A DNA stretch of 64,000 nt from Pycnococcus provasolii (taxonomy: Eukaryota > Chlorophyta > Pseudoscourfieldiophyceae > Pseudoscourfieldiales), in the NCBI GenBank assembly GCA_049487715.1, contig CP150559.1, forward strand, positions 62,001-126,000. The letters run 5' to 3'. The position numbers were made by a program, and so were the translations under genes. Shown here piece by piece: positions 17,202 through 26,009 of this stretch; within the stretch, counting starts at the first letter, position 1; each line of letters starts with the position of its first letter. The notes beneath the pieces were generated by a model. The model worked only from the letters and a program-made list of their open reading frames with translations, was not told the origin of the DNA and did not search any database.

Positions 17202-17951
17202 TCATTTGTCGTCGTCAAGAGCTATGCTTCTTGCATGCCGTTTTGCCTTTCGAGACTTTCGTGATGATGTTGTTGTTGTTGCTTCCACATTACGATCCCT
17301 TATCGTCACGGCTGCAGCAGCTTCGTCTGCCACCTCCTTTACAGGTGATGATGGAGATGCCTCTTCTTCTCCTCCTCCTCCTCCTCCTCCTTCTCTTTCG
17401 TCTTCGTCCTCTTCTTCAAGCATTGCTGCTTCCGCCGCAGTCATGCTACTGCTTGTTGTGTTGTTGTTGTTGCCAGGATGAGAGAATGTCTGCTGTGGTT
17501 GTGATGGCAGAGGTGGAGGTGCCACCTGACGATGGTGGTGGTGGTGGTGCGATGAAGCAGCAGCAGCTAAGCCGTGGCCCTTCTTTCGCTCAGATTCGTC
17601 ATGCAGCACCCGCATCTGCTTTTGCTCCGCCTCCTCGAGACGCATCTGCAGAGCACTTTTTGCCAACAGTGCCGACTGCACGCTACGCCTCATCTCTACA
17701 ACATGTTCTCTAAGTCGTCGATTCTCATCCTTGCTCGCGTCGAGGCTTGCCTTGACCTCACGCTCAGTAGCACGTTGCTTTTGCAGTTCGTCCAGCTGTG
17801 CCCATCGCTGCTGCGACTCCACGCTCAACTTGTGCCTGACGCACTCGAGTTGCTCGAGCAACTCTCTCGCCCTCGTGTCCTTCGCTTCCATCGCGGACAT
17901 CACCATCGCGATCGCGTCGTGCGAGTTAGCCCACAGAGGTTCCGACGCATG

Positions 17952-17989
<38 letters not shown>

Positions 17990-18188
17990 TCTCCTTGTCC
18001 TTTTCTTCTGCCGCGGGAGCAGGAGGGACCACCACCATCATCGGCGTGAGAGCGCTGCCATCCTCGGAATCGAGCCATTGCTCGAGCTGCAGTTCAGCGC
18101 TGCGAGCGCTCCTTACTATTGGGGAGGCACCACCACCTCCTCCACCATCGCCGAACCAGTACTCGCGTATGCGCGATAAGGGCGCCAT
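17202..18188 (-). CDS. Acidic coiled-coil protein of unknown function
   Basis: 328 residues if started at the Met before APLSRIREYWF (an in-frame upstream ATG exists at 18224). It shows, in order, a Gly-rich loop, an acidic poly-Asp run, a heptad-rich coiled coil of about 100 residues (from ALLEQLE-like ARELLEQLECV to ALQMRLEEAEQK), a six-His run, Pro/Gln and Asn-rich linkers, a poly-Glu/Gly stretch and a basic tail. No catalytic domain is visible. Composition suggests a structural or scaffold protein. It ends next to an AT-rich spacer and its start is divergent from the carotenoid oxygenase gene. I do not recognise a family. Confidence 0.6.
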
Positions 18189-18224
18189 GGTTGGCAGTGT
18201 CAATTCTTTGAAAAAAATAATCAA

Positions 18225-19064
18225 AAAAAGACGAAGGTCGGGCTTAGTGGTTTGGGGTTTTCTTCTTTTCTTTCTGAAGATAAGGTGGCCGGGGGCCTAG
18301 AGCTGAAACCCCCATTTTTTAGAGACATTCCCCCTCCTCGACTACACCACCCATCCCACCGAACTGCGAATCCACCCATGCCACCCACCCTTCCCCCACC
18401 GACTTGGAGCCCCGACCAACAAAGATGTTGCCGACCTCTCCGACTTGGAGCCCCTCGCAACAAAGGCGCGATGAGCGGCAACGCCTCCCGACCTTGGCGC
18501 CGATGGAATGACCCGCCGCTTCAGCATTTTTGACCCACCACCAGTGTTGCGATCCATCCTAATCCACTAAGTACTACAACAGGAGAATCATACAACAACA
18601 GATGAAGCTACCACACACAACACTTCAAATGTGTTTTATTTTGTGTGTAATCACCAATAACCAATTCCAACATGATCTATCGTAATTTCAACCACATTCG
18701 AATCATAAAGTAATCACAATCAAATAACCAGCAGTTGACGAAAATGACGACACACGAGTCCAGCGGATGCCATCGACAACAGACAGGTGTTGCAACGTCT
18801 ACAGTATTATTAAATTATTAGTAAGTACTTATCTGACAAATATCATCTGGATAGATACGTTGGTAGATAAGGGAGAGGGGGCCCTTACTAAAGTTTACTA
18901 ACCCCGAGCGCCGCGGGAAATAAAAAAAAACGGTTCCGGGAAAACTTTTCCGTGGCCGAAATCAGCCCCACTGGAAGGCGTAACCGAACCCGTATCGTTT
19001 TTTCCGGCGAACCTTCCAGTCATTTTCACCGTGATGGTGCGCATCATGTCGTCATCAAGGTCAT
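18225..19064. other. Divergent intergenic region, no gene recognised
   Basis: Upstream of both the coiled-coil gene (minus) and the carotenoid oxygenase gene (plus). The phrase GACTTGGAGCCCC occurs twice near 18400-18455. AT-rich from about 18560 to 18900. No convincing coding frame. Confidence 0.35.
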
Positions 19065-20759
19065 GTGCTTGCTCATGGACATGGGTGGCACTGCTTGCAT
19101 ACCTATTCCACCATGTGCATGTGGTGGCGGAGGCTTCCTCTTCTCTCTCTTCTTCATCTTCTCTCTTCTTCTGAACCCTTTCATCACAATACCAAAAACA
19201 ATAGTGGTGGGAATAATGGAAGCGCAGTTGATGCAGATGGTGGTGGTCCACACCATCAGCATCGCCGTCGCGCGTTATTGGCGACTTCAGGTTCACAACA
19301 CGCACATGTCGGGTACTTCCTGCGCGACTTCAGCGCCGAGAACCCTGTGCGTGCGCCCGCCGCGACTGGATCCAACCCTCCGGCGTGGCTGGCGGGTGTG
19401 TCGCACTACCGCGTGCTCCCTGCGGTCTTTCCTGGAGGCATGAAGTACCACTTCGACGGACTGGCAACCGCGCTTAAGCTGACGATGGCGGAGGACAACG
19501 CAAACGCTGTGGAGTTCGTGTCCAAGACGTACGCCTCCGACGCGGCCAAGGACTTCGCGCGCTGCCTGTTCTTTGGCACAGGCTTCGGTCCCACGCTCGG
19601 CACGCAGATATGCTTCACCAACCCGGGCGTCAATCTGCTGCCCATCGAGGGGCAGATGTGGCTCACCATCGACACGAGCAGCTGGGGACGCGTCGACCCC
19701 GCGACTTTGGAGACCGTCCCAGGTGCGAAGGTGGACGTGGGCAGCCTTGTGCTCAACGCGCACCCGGCATGCGACCGCCGGACCAATGAGTGCTTCGTCC
19801 AGCACCCGTGCCCGCGCTCCACATCTCCCTTGAGCGACCAGGTGTGCTTCTCGCTGCTGATACCTCAGCACGACGCGCCGAACGCCAACATGGCCACGCG
19901 CGAGCTCGGGCGCGTGTCTTTGTCCGAGTCGGAGATCATCCAACACTCGCACTCGCCGTGCATCACGGAGAACTGGGTGGTGTCCAAGGTGGACTCGTTC
20001 GAATTGCGCAACCCGCTCCTCAACGCGAACGGCGGCCTGCTGAGATTCCTCAACCAACGCGAGGGGGGAGTGTGGCTCGCCATGAACCGCCGCACGAATG
20101 CCACCCGCGTGCTACGCTCGAAGGAGAAGTTTGTGGAGAACCACATTTGGAACTGCTACGAGAGCGTGGACGGCGACGTGCTTGCCGAGGCGGTGGCAAC
20201 GACGTCAAGCTATCTTGACACATACTTCGAGCGTAGCTTGGACGCGAACATTGATTGGTCTCTCATCTTTCGTCCCGCGTTGCGCTGCGTGCTGCCTCTC
20301 TCGGATGAAGGCGACGACGAGGTGTCATGCACGCACATGCTCAAGGGCGGTCAAGGGGAAGACATGGTATGGGACTACCCCACATTCAATCCCGTGTACA
20401 AGATGCGTGACTACCAGTGGGTGTTTGCCATCGCGGTGGGCGACAAGAACACGTCGAGGTGGTTCGACAAGGCGGTGAAGATCGACCGTCACGCCGGAAG
20501 CGTGGCTCAGTCGTGGAGCGAGCCTGGAATCTACCTGACCGAATTCGACTTTGTGCCGAGAGGGCAGGAGGTGGGCGACGAGCTCGATGGCGTGCTTTTG
20601 ACCATTCTCTACAACTCGACAAGCGACGAGAGCTCGTTCGCCGTGTTCTGCCCGCGCAAGATGGAGCCGCTGGCGCTGTACCCTATGAAGAGCGTGGTGC
20701 CGTTCCATGCACACGGGGTCAGTTGCCTCGTGGATGGTACTTGCTTCACGAACCCCTAG
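19065..20759 (+). CDS. Carotenoid cleavage oxygenase (RPE65/CCD family)
   Basis: 564 residues; the family usually has 480-600. The four iron-binding histidines of the seven-bladed propeller are recognisable: H233 in LNAHPACD, H294 or H296 in QHSHSPCITENWVV, H360 in ENHIWNCYES and H548 or H550 in PFHAHG near the C-terminus. Other family features are FPGGMKYHFDGLA early in the domain and FEFVPR-like EFDFVPRG. These enzymes split a carotenoid or apocarotenoid double bond with Fe(II) and O2, giving retinal-like or other apocarotenoid products. The N-terminus has a hydrophobic leader after a second Met at 19113 (MCMWWRRLPLLSLL), suggesting secretion, ER or plastid targeting; the true start may be that Met. 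Substrate and cleavage position are not readable. Confidence 0.83.
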   Translation: MLAHGHGWHCLHTYSTMCMWWRRLPLLSLLHLLSSSEPFHHNTKNNSGGNNGSAVDADGGGPHHQHRRRALLATSGSQHAHVGYFLRDFSAENPVRAPAATGSNPPAWLAGVSHYRVLPAVFPGGMKYHFDGLATALKLTMAEDNANAVEFVSKTYASDAAKDFARCLFFGTGFGPTLGTQICFTNPGVNLLPIEGQMWLTIDTSSWGRVDPATLETVPGAKVDVGSLVLNAHPACDRRTNECFVQHPCPRSTSPLSDQVCFSLLIPQHDAPNANMATRELGRVSLSESEIIQHSHSPCITENWVVSKVDSFELRNPLLNANGGLLRFLNQREGGVWLAMNRRTNATRVLRSKEKFVENHIWNCYESVDGDVLAEAVATTSSYLDTYFERSLDANIDWSLIFRPALRCVLPLSDEGDDEVSCTHMLKGGQGEDMVWDYPTFNPVYKMRDYQWVFAIAVGDKNTSRWFDKAVKIDRHAGSVAQSWSEPGIYLTEFDFVPRGQEVGDELDGVLLTILYNSTSDESSFAVFCPRKMEPLALYPMKSVVPFHAHGVSCLVDGTCFTNP

Positions 20760-21067
20760 CTAGCTAGTTAGCTGCTATGTTGCTTTGAAGCACAATTGTT
20801 GATTGTAATGAAAATAGTACAAATATGCAGTACAGCAGGTAATTGCTCGGGAGTGAAGTGTCGGGGTTAATTTCCAGGATAAGATGGTTGTTGTTGTTGT
20901 TGTTGTTGTTGTTTTCACATCTATATATATGAAAGATCTATGTATACTTTTTCCCGTTTTTTATTACTGTAAATGCTCGCTGTATGTATTTTTTTTTTCA
21001 TCTCACACCCCTAGACAGTTACTATCGAAATCCTAGACGACGACGGCGACGACGACGGCTTCTCACC
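20760..21067. other. Convergent spacer with (TTG)n microsatellite
   Basis: Lies between the stop codons of the carotenoid oxygenase (plus) and UBA1 (minus). It contains (TTG)n at about 20886-20911, an AT-rich stretch, and GACGAC repeats just before 21060. No gene. Confidence 0.5.
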
Positions 21068-24000
21068 TCACCGAAAGCGAATGCTCATGAGAGGCACATC
21101 GAGATCCTCGCCCTCGTCATCCTCGCAGGCGACGACGACGTCAAAATGCCGGCGATCGTCCGGGATTGTTTGCTTTGCGATCGTCGTGTACAGCTCTGAC
21201 ACCTTCGTTCCAAGTCTCTCCTTGTGCTTGGGGAAGATGTTGTTGTAGAGCAGGCTGCTTCCAGCAGAAATGCTGTAGGCGGTCAGGCCTCGCTCCTCGA
21301 ACCACGTGAGAACGTCCTGCATGGTGACGTCGCCCTCAATCACCCACCTGTTCCAGAGCGACCACTCCAGCTTCTGGTCCTTGTGCTCGAACGTGAACTT
21401 CTTCATGCCGACCGGCTCCGCCATCGCAAAGAGCGGCAGCGCGAGGTTGCAGAAGGTGTTGCGGTAGTCCTCAATGTTCTCCTTGTTCAGGAGAACCTTG
21501 TACAGCTCGAGGCACACGAGGCCCGTCGCGGCGGCGGTTGTCGTCGCGATCGCGGGAACGATGCGACCTGCGATGAGCTTCGCCTGCAGCTTATCCACCT
21601 CCTCGATCGTGTAGTTGCGCGCACGCATATTCGCCAGACCGCTGATGACGTCCATGTGGTAGTTGGTGTCGTCGTCCTTCTCAAACACGATCGGGCTCAG
21701 GTTCCCGCTCATCGGCGTGTCGGCAAGGCCTGCAGCCACCTGCTCGAGCAGCTGCGCGATGCGCGCGTCGTCGTCCATCGATGTTTCCGCCGCCGCCTTG
21801 GTCGCCTTCGGGTCCGTTTCGATCTTCACGTTCGCCTTGGGAACGAACGGGTCAACGCCAACCTCCGAGATGGCGCGCGCCATCTCGCTATGCTGGAAGG
21901 CGTACGAAGGCTTCTCGATGCCGTACACCTCAGCCTGCAGGTGAGCCATGGCGGTGATCAGCCCAACCATCGTGGCGTCGTCGCGGTCGAAGTTCAGTGC
22001 CGTGGGGAAGCGCTTCGGGGGACTCCAGAAAAGAGCGCCGTTGCTCGTCCGCGCATCCTCGGGGAATGTGTACGTCAGCTGCGCAACCTTGTTGTGAAAG
22101 TTCTCCTGGAACCTGAGGCGCGCCCACCGGATGCAGTCCTCGTACGTCTTGCATCGCACCGTCACGAGGCTCTCGTAAACGCGCTCCAGCTGCTCGCGCG
22201 CCTGCGCGTCACCCGCCTGCTTCGCGTTCGCGCCGTACTCGCTGGGGCTCTTCAGGTACAGGTTCGCCTCAGCCGGCGCCTTCTCGAGCATGCCCTCAAA
22301 CTCGTTGCGAGCCCACGTGAGGCAGTGGTCGATGTTGTGCGGGAAAGAGTGCAGCGTGCACATCGGCGCCTGCTTCTCCGGCGGATCGCGGCTTGCGCCG
22401 TAGTTCTCCGTCTTGTGAGGGAGCACCATCTGCGTGTTGCACTTCGGGCCAAGCGTGCCGCTCTCGAGAAGCGGCTTGGCGTAGTAAACGCAGCGGCTGT
22501 CAACGTAAAGGCGTGCGTTGACGTTGTCGAGCGCATTCACCACAACCCCGAGACTTTCCCAGAAGGCGTCGTTGAACACCGTCTCCGTCTCGGGTGACAC
22601 GCGATTCTGCAGCGCGTGGCACGAAAAGTCGGAGTTGATGCCCACCGCGGCATCGCGCGCCGTCGAGCTCTTCGCCGACCCGATGTTCTTGTCGCGGAAA
22701 AGGAACTGCCTGCTGAGGTTCGACTTCTCGATGATGTCGTCATCCGTCACCGTGCACTTGCCACCTCCGCTGGTGCCGCAGACGCCCATGAGCGACAGAT
22801 TTTTGAGGAACTCGCAGCCAAGCGCGCCGGCACCGACGAGGAAGATGTTCCGCGACGCGGCATGCTCCTGGAACTTCGCGCCGAAGACGGCAATCTGGCC
22901 GTCGTGGCGGGTCCCTCGCGGAGCCATGTCCTCCTTGGACAGCGCGAGCATGCCGTCGCCGTCGAGTGGCAGGCTCTCGCAGGAGTCGAAGTAGAAGAAC
23001 TGGTTGAGCGGCGTGAACTTGGACGAGCACGCCTTCACCACCTCCTGGCCCACGAAACCTCCGAAGAGCGCCGCCATGGGATTGATCTCGCCCGCGCACG
23101 TCTTGGCGAACAGCGTGAGCACCTTCTCGTCGAACATGTCGTCGTCCTGCTTCAGCGCGGGAGGCAGCGACGCGTTCGTCTCTCGGCACGTCGCGACGAA
23201 TGCCGCGGCGTCCGCATCGTCACCTGGCGCTGGCAGGCGCCCGCCCGCCGCGCCACCGCCCATCGCCTCGCCAGCGGCAAGGCGCTGCGAGCGGTATGAG
23301 TCGAGCGCGAGGAAGGCCAAATGGAGGAGGGCAGGTCTCGTGAACTTGGCAAAGTCGCAGAGCAGGAACTCGCCAGGGTCGTTGGTCGCCGCGGCGAGCG
23401 TTTTGAACGACACCGTCTTCGGCTGCTTCGCCTGCGTGACGAGCCCGCCGCTCTCGTACGGCGACAGGTCGGAGCACTTCATGCTGCCGCCAAGCTCCAC
23501 CTCGAACGAGTGCGGCTTGCAATTCTTCACCTTGCGTGCGACGCCGTCGTTCAGCTGCGTCATACCCTTCACCTCCGAGAACGTGACGAACTCTCCGTCC
23601 TCGAATTCGAGCCGTTCGTCGTCGACGTTCGTGACGATCACGGTCGTTTCGTCCATCTCCGAGACGGAGGCGACGATTCCCGTGTGCGGCAGCTCGCCGT
23701 CAGCATCCGACACGTGGAACGTCGGCCCAAAGTCGGTGAAGATGGTGCCAAACACGCCGCGCGTCTCAGCCTTGATGAAGGGGATCGAGCCGCCCGCGGC
23801 ATTGTGGCAGATGTTGTCGCACTGCACCGCCTGCTCCGCCGTGCACGTGTCGCCCGCAAGCACGACGACGTTAAACTGGGAGAGGAACGCGGCGTCGAGG
23901 AGCGTCTGCTCCACCGGCCGCGTGTCAACGTTGATGTCCACCGACGGGTTGAGATCCTGCAGCTTTTCTGCGCACGCCGCGGCTCGGTTGGTTCCCATGT

Positions 24001-24397
24001 TCGCCTCGGTGAGGTAAAACTGGCTGCTTAGGTGCTTGTAGTCGGTGTCGATGGTGTCGTGGATGGTGATTGCCGACACGCCCGCGAGCGAGACGTTCTT
24101 CGCCACCTCGATGCCGAGTCCGTTCATGCCGGAGATGAGCACTTTCGCCTGCGCGAGTTTGCGCATGGCGTCTCGGCCGTACACCGCGAGCTGTCGGCTG
24201 TGCAGGTCCTCGTCGAGCTCCATGGGTTCGTTGTTGTTGTTGTTATTGTTATTTCCGTTCGCCGCCATGTTCTCCGCGTCTGGTTTGGTCGTGTTCTTTT
24301 TGGTTCGCTTTGCTTCCGTCGTTGGTGGTGAGGACGATGCTCCCCCTGCGCCTTTGGCGGCGAGGCTAGATGACGAGGTGCGGTCTCGCTTAGACAT
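21068..24397 (-). CDS. UBA1: Ubiquitin-activating enzyme E1
   Basis: 1109 residues, close to the usual 1020-1060 plus an Asn-rich N-terminal extension. Order: inactive adenylation domain (DEDLHSRQLAVYGRDAM, GLGIEVAKNVSLAGV), first catalytic Cys half-domain, active adenylation domain with GAGALGCEFLKNLSLMG (ATP binding), second catalytic Cys half-domain with the active-site Cys at C680 in PMCTLHSFPHN, and a C-terminal ubiquitin-fold domain. It adenylates the ubiquitin C-terminus, forms a thioester on C680 and passes ubiquitin to E2 enzymes, in cytosol and nucleus. The poly-Asn run near residue 48 comes from a (TTG)n microsatellite. The gene is on the same strand as the proteasome beta-1 gene 0.6 kb upstream, but there is no sign of co-transcription. 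Confidence 0.95.
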   Translation of the reverse strand: MSKRDRTSSSSLAAKGAGGASSSPPTTEAKRTKKNTTKPDAENMAANGNNNNNNNNEPMELDEDLHSRQLAVYGRDAMRKLAQAKVLISGMNGLGIEVAKNVSLAGVSAITIHDTIDTDYKHLSSQFYLTEANMGTNRAAACAEKLQDLNPSVDINVDTRPVEQTLLDAAFLSQFNVVVLAGDTCTAEQAVQCDNICHNAAGGSIPFIKAETRGVFGTIFTDFGPTFHVSDADGELPHTGIVASVSEMDETTVIVTNVDDERLEFEDGEFVTFSEVKGMTQLNDGVARKVKNCKPHSFEVELGGSMKCSDLSPYESGGLVTQAKQPKTVSFKTLAAATNDPGEFLLCDFAKFTRPALLHLAFLALDSYRSQRLAAGEAMGGGAAGGRLPAPGDDADAAAFVATCRETNASLPPALKQDDDMFDEKVLTLFAKTCAGEINPMAALFGGFVGQEVVKACSSKFTPLNQFFYFDSCESLPLDGDGMLALSKEDMAPRGTRHDGQIAVFGAKFQEHAASRNIFLVGAGALGCEFLKNLSLMGVCGTSGGGKCTVTDDDIIEKSNLSRQFLFRDKNIGSAKSSTARDAAVGINSDFSCHALQNRVSPETETVFNDAFWESLGVVVNALDNVNARLYVDSRCVYYAKPLLESGTLGPKCNTQMVLPHKTENYGASRDPPEKQAPMCTLHSFPHNIDHCLTWARNEFEGMLEKAPAEANLYLKSPSEYGANAKQAGDAQAREQLERVYESLVTVRCKTYEDCIRWARLRFQENFHNKVAQLTYTFPEDARTSNGALFWSPPKRFPTALNFDRDDATMVGLITAMAHLQAEVYGIEKPSYAFQHSEMARAISEVGVDPFVPKANVKIETDPKATKAAAETSMDDDARIAQLLEQVAAGLADTPMSGNLSPIVFEKDDDTNYHMDVISGLANMRARNYTIEEVDKLQAKLIAGRIVPAIATTTAAATGLVCLELYKVLLNKENIEDYRNTFCNLALPLFAMAEPVGMKKFTFEHKDQKLEWSLWNRWVIEGDVTMQDVLTWFEERGLTAYSISAGSSLLYNNIFPKHKERLGTKVSELYTTIAKQTIPDDRRHFDVVVACEDDEGEDLDVPLMSIRFR

Positions 24398-25026
24398 ACA
24401 ACAAGCAAGCCTGGCTCATACCCGGCCTGCCGTAGCTAAACTGAGAGAAAAAGAAAAAGAAGAAACGATGTGAGCTGAGCTGATAAGCAAATCAAATCAA
24501 ATCAAATCAATCAATCAGTGATCGAGCTGTCTAAAAGTCCAAAAGTGCAAAAATCAAAACACACAGAATCAAGATCCCTTGCGATAAATCAGATTGCTAC
24601 AGTATTTAGGAATAGAATATATAGACTAGAGAACACCACAAGCAGTGATACGAATATTCGGTGCAGACACACAGCCTTTATTAAAAGCAGAGCAGAGGAA
24701 CTAAGCCCAAGGCGAGAATATAATGAAGGCGAGAATGAAGCCTATGCCGAGGGAGGGGAATGGCTTCTGGAAAGGAAGGGGGGAGGGAGCGCGGGAGAGG
24801 AGGAGCACAGGGAGTAACAGTTAGCACAGGGAGGGGGGGGCGGAGTGCAGAACCCTAATCGGAGGGAAAAGAAAAGTCTACTTGGGCGAAGCAGCCCCCC
24901 GGGGGAGGCAAAGCAGGCTCCCAGGGAACCTTCGTCTTCGCGGAGCCATGGCCTTCATGTATAAACGTATGCTCTGCTCTGGAGGTTTTTTTAGTTTTTT
25001 ACACGGACTCCTACCTTAGGAAGGAA
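24398..25026. other. Intergenic, no gene recognised
   Basis: Between UBA1 and the proteasome gene, both on the minus strand. It holds a short (AATC)n-like run near 24490 and a G-rich stretch near 24770-24840. No convincing open frame, RNA gene or repeat beyond these. Confidence 0.4.
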
Positions 25027-25711
25027 TCATGTCTGCATTGCATTCGCTTTGTCGGTGAGGTCCTTGTGCACGTCTTTCTCCTCCCCAAAACGGGGCACGC
25101 TCTTGTCACCCGCATGTAGGCGCCTGAAGATGCCATCCGCATTCACCGTCACGAGACGAACGACGCCGCCGCTGCTCCCGTCCGTCGACATCGCAAGCGC
25201 AATCGCCTCAGCCACGAACGACTCAGCCTCCTCGCGAGTCATGTTGTCCTTGTACTCGCTGTCGCATGTAACCGTAGATGAAAATACTCCCACTCCCGTC
25301 AATCGCGTACTTCTGACGAACCATCGTACCGCCGATAGGAACCGCGTACACGTGGCCCTGCCGCGTTGCCGCGTCGTAACCGGCAACCAACATCGCAGCG
25401 GCACTCAGCGCGTTCTTGTTGTTGTACCCAATCTGCATCACCAAGTTTGCTACCGTTGGCACGTCAATAGGACGCTGAAGCTGAGACTCGTGCTGGTGAA
25501 CCATATGTCTCACGTAGTCGCTCACGAGCTGCGTGTCCGCCGCGCTCCCGCTGCGAAGCAGAAACGCGTTGTCGGAAAGCGGCGTGATCTTGTCCGACGC
25601 GCGGTTCGAGATGTACGTGCCCGTGCTGACGCGGCTGTCCGCGCCGATCACGACGCCGCCCGCGTACTCGACGGCGACGATGGTCGTTCCGGTGGACACG
25701 GCGTGAGGCAT
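25027..25711 (-). CDS. PSMB6: 20S proteasome subunit beta-1 (caspase-like), one frame break
   Basis: N-terminal nucleophile hydrolase. A short propeptide (MPHAVSTG) precedes the catalytic Thr (residue 9) in TTIVAV, the same short-propeptide form as plant PBA1. Family blocks follow: GGVVIGADSR, NRASDKI, RSGSAADTQLVSDYV, GGTMVRQKYAIDGSGS, and at the end SFVAEAIALAM and DGSSGGVVRL. The frame shifts at about 25263-25268, after GSIFIYGY: removing one base there gives an unbroken protein (GYCDSEYKDNMT) that aligns with the family. In an essential gene this is most likely a sequence indel. It cleaves after acidic residues inside the 20S core. The start is 25711, since the upstream in-frame ATG (25747) would add an unneeded leader. 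Confidence 0.9.
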
Positions 25712-26009
25712 TTTTTCAGAGGAGGAAAAAATGAAGACCAATACCAAAACGGAGGGGCAAAACCCTTTTTTTCGAAGTTCGAACCAGAAACCAAAACCGG
25801 AAAAATAAATAGGCAGAGCAGGGAATCAAAACCCCAAACAGAAAATGTCAAAGCCAAACAAACCCCCATTCCCATTAAATTTTTATTTTTTATTTTCCAC
25901 CTCCCTCCCACCCCCGCCATTGCTGACACTTTTTTTCCTCGCCCTTTCAAGCACGCCTGCTGTGGACGCACTGCAGGTCCCCGTGGGCGTTCCGTTCCCA
26001 ATTGGAAGC

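Noticed and set aside
21224-22597. 457-codon plus-strand open frame opposite UBA1
   Set aside because: Antisense shadow of a strongly conserved gene, rich in Arg/His/Val/Leu as such shadows are.
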